Below are positions 6,885 to 7,354 of a stretch of 7,354 nucleotides of DNA, one piece after another. Position numbers and translations under genes: made by a program. The notes beneath the pieces are model-generated. The model ran no database searches and was not told the DNA's origin. It saw only the letters and a list, made by a program, of their open reading frames with translations. How positions within the stretch are numbered: the first letter of the stretch is position 1; each line of letters begins with the position of its first letter. Source of the DNA: Acidobacteriota bacterium (GTDB taxonomy: Bacteria > Acidobacteriota > Terriglobia > Terriglobales > Acidobacteriaceae); NCBI GenBank assembly GCA_021781075.1, contig JAJXXN010000046.1, forward strand, positions 1 to 7,354, given 5' to 3'.

Positions 6885-6922
6885 CTTGTGTACCATCATC
6901 CCAGCGCCGTTCGCCACTCAAC

Positions 6923-6970
6923 AAAAAAGAGCCGGACTTCTCATCCGCGCCCCGCAAAGCTTCCCGCTCT
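6923..6970 (-). terminator. Terminator-like hairpin with U tract in the rpmI leader (candidate attenuator)
   Basis: In the minus-strand leader, AGAGCGGGA (6970-6962) pairs with TCCGGCTCT (6936-6928) in 8 of 9 positions, the exception being a G-G mismatch. CTTT with GAAG can extend the stem inside the 25-nt loop. A run of six T (6928-6923) follows immediately. This is the architecture of an intrinsic terminator placed about 80 nt upstream of the rpmI start. The infC-rpmI-rplT leader of Bacillus subtilis is known to be controlled by L20-dependent termination; a similar mechanism here is inferred. Confidence 0.5.
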
Positions 6971-6995
6971 GGTAGACGTACCAATTCAGTATAAC
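6967..6995 (+). promoter_or_regulatory. Candidate promoter of the divergent plus-strand gene
   Basis: TATAAC at 6990-6995 matches the -10 consensus in five of six positions and overlaps the minus-strand TATACT. No convincing -35 is visible (CTCTGG at 6967-6972 for a 17-bp spacer). The predicted start near 7002 gives a leader of about 55 nt. Confidence 0.3.
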
Positions 6996-7016
6996 CCACC
7001 CACCGCTTTCCATCCA
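6988..7016 (-). promoter_or_regulatory. Candidate promoter of rpmI-rplT
   Basis: TATACT (6993-6988, minus strand) matches the sigma-70 -10 consensus in five of six positions. A -35 at 7016-7011 (TGGATG) is poor. Initiation would fall near 6981 and give a leader of about 140 nt that includes the terminator-like hairpin. Confidence 0.4.
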
Positions 7017-7056
7017 TTCACTTGCGCCTCATCCGCACCGCGCGTACCGTGTGCTT

Positions 7057-7354
7057 ATGAGCCTGCTCTCCGTCGATCTCGCCTCCCGCCATTGGAGCGA
7101 CCTCGGGATCGTCCTCATCGAGCCCAAGCCAAAACCGGCCCCAGGCCGCGGCATACAGGCTATCCACTGCGAAATCTTCAACTGGCGCGACGAATTGGCC
7201 GCGGCGGGGCCGCGCGAATCCACCCCGCCCATTGACCCGGAAATCCTCGCAGGCCGCCTCAACCACCTCGCAAACACGCGCAACGTCCGCCTCATTCTTC
7301 TCGACGGCCCCCAGGCTTGGAAATCCGCGCACAACGGCCTGGCCCACTCCCGGC
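7057..7354 (+). CDS. Uncharacterised protein with RNase H-like/DUF429-like start, cut by window edge
   Basis: The frame is open from ATG 7057 to the right edge, giving 99 residues. The opening MSLLSVDLASRHWSDLGIVLIE resembles the first strands of an RNase H-like fold, with an acidic residue (D7) after a hydrophobic strand. A second acidic residue ends another hydrophobic strand in VRLILLDGPQAWK (77-89, D83). This VDxA...LLDGPQ pattern recalls DUF429-type proteins, but I cannot confirm membership or catalytic activity from a fragment. There is no in-frame ATG upstream before a stop at 6973-6975. GTG at 7051 is a possible alternative start. No clear Shine-Dalgarno precedes either start. Codon use is GC-rich like its neighbours. 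It is divergent from rpmI. Confidence 0.7.
   Translation, partial: MSLLSVDLASRHWSDLGIVLIEPKPKPAPGRGIQAIHCEIFNWRDELAAAGPRESTPPIDPEILAGRLNHLANTRNVRLILLDGPQAWKSAHNGLAHSR

Noticed and set aside
6486..6917. Minus-strand ORF of 143 codons across rpmI and its leader
   Set aside because: It covers rpmI in another frame. Its product is low-complexity and charged with no recognisable family, so it is a shadow. A leader peptide starting at the AUGAUG near 6895 was also considered but has no stop before rpmI.
7018..7347. Two minus-strand ORFs opposite the plus-strand gene at the right edge
   Set aside because: The plus-strand frame gives strand-like hydrophobic segments and a VDLA...LLDGPQ pattern; the minus frames give featureless Arg/Gly-rich sequence.
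1..7354. CRISPR array, tRNA, rRNA, insertion sequence or prophage
   Set aside because: No regularly spaced repeats, cloverleaf-like sequence, transposase, terminal inverted repeats or phage genes were seen on either strand.

Overview
The window is GC-rich, with tightly packed genes and mostly Shine-Dalgarno-led starts, so it is bacterial chromosome. The conserved membrane-protein motifs (SLGEILDR near the N-terminus, YYDQRVRKEG near the C-terminus) and the DUF4129, DUF4350, MoxR order suggest Acidobacteriota, perhaps class Terriglobia. That placement is inference from family resemblance; no rRNA or other marker beyond L20 and L35 is present to test it.

Layout, in transcription order on the minus strand. 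(1) 6644-6841 encodes ribosomal protein L35 (rpmI) and 6084-6458 encodes L20 (rplT). They are separated by an unusually long 185-nt spacer. The pair has a leader of roughly 140 nt containing a terminator-like hairpin with a U tract, and it ends in an intrinsic terminator at 6031-6060. (2) After a 158-nt intergenic region with repeated AAATGT cores comes a six-gene operon from 5925 to the left edge. It holds three related multi-pass membrane proteins, a DUF4129 protein, a DUF4350 protein and a MoxR-family AAA+ ATPase cut by the window edge. Four of its junctions overlap by 1-4 nt and the fifth gap is 32 nt, so the set is almost certainly co-transcribed. (3) On the plus strand, 7057 to the right edge starts a divergent gene of unknown function whose start resembles an RNase H-like/DUF429-type protein.

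How the genes work together: L35 and L20 are 50S subunit proteins, and this operon type is classically autoregulated by L20, which makes the structured leader notable. The membrane operon belongs to the widespread MoxR/DUF58/DUF4129/DUF4350 class. There a cytosolic MoxR chaperone-like ATPase is thought to act with membrane-anchored partners at the cell envelope. The DUF58 partner is not in the window and would be expected just beyond the left edge. The exact substrate of this system is not established.

There is no gene-free stretch over 300 bases. I saw no CRISPR array, tRNA, rRNA, insertion sequence or phage gene. Most of the window is ordinary housekeeping and envelope gene content. The parts most worth a second look are the rpmI leader, the rpmI-rplT spacer and the run of three membrane paralogs feeding a MoxR system.
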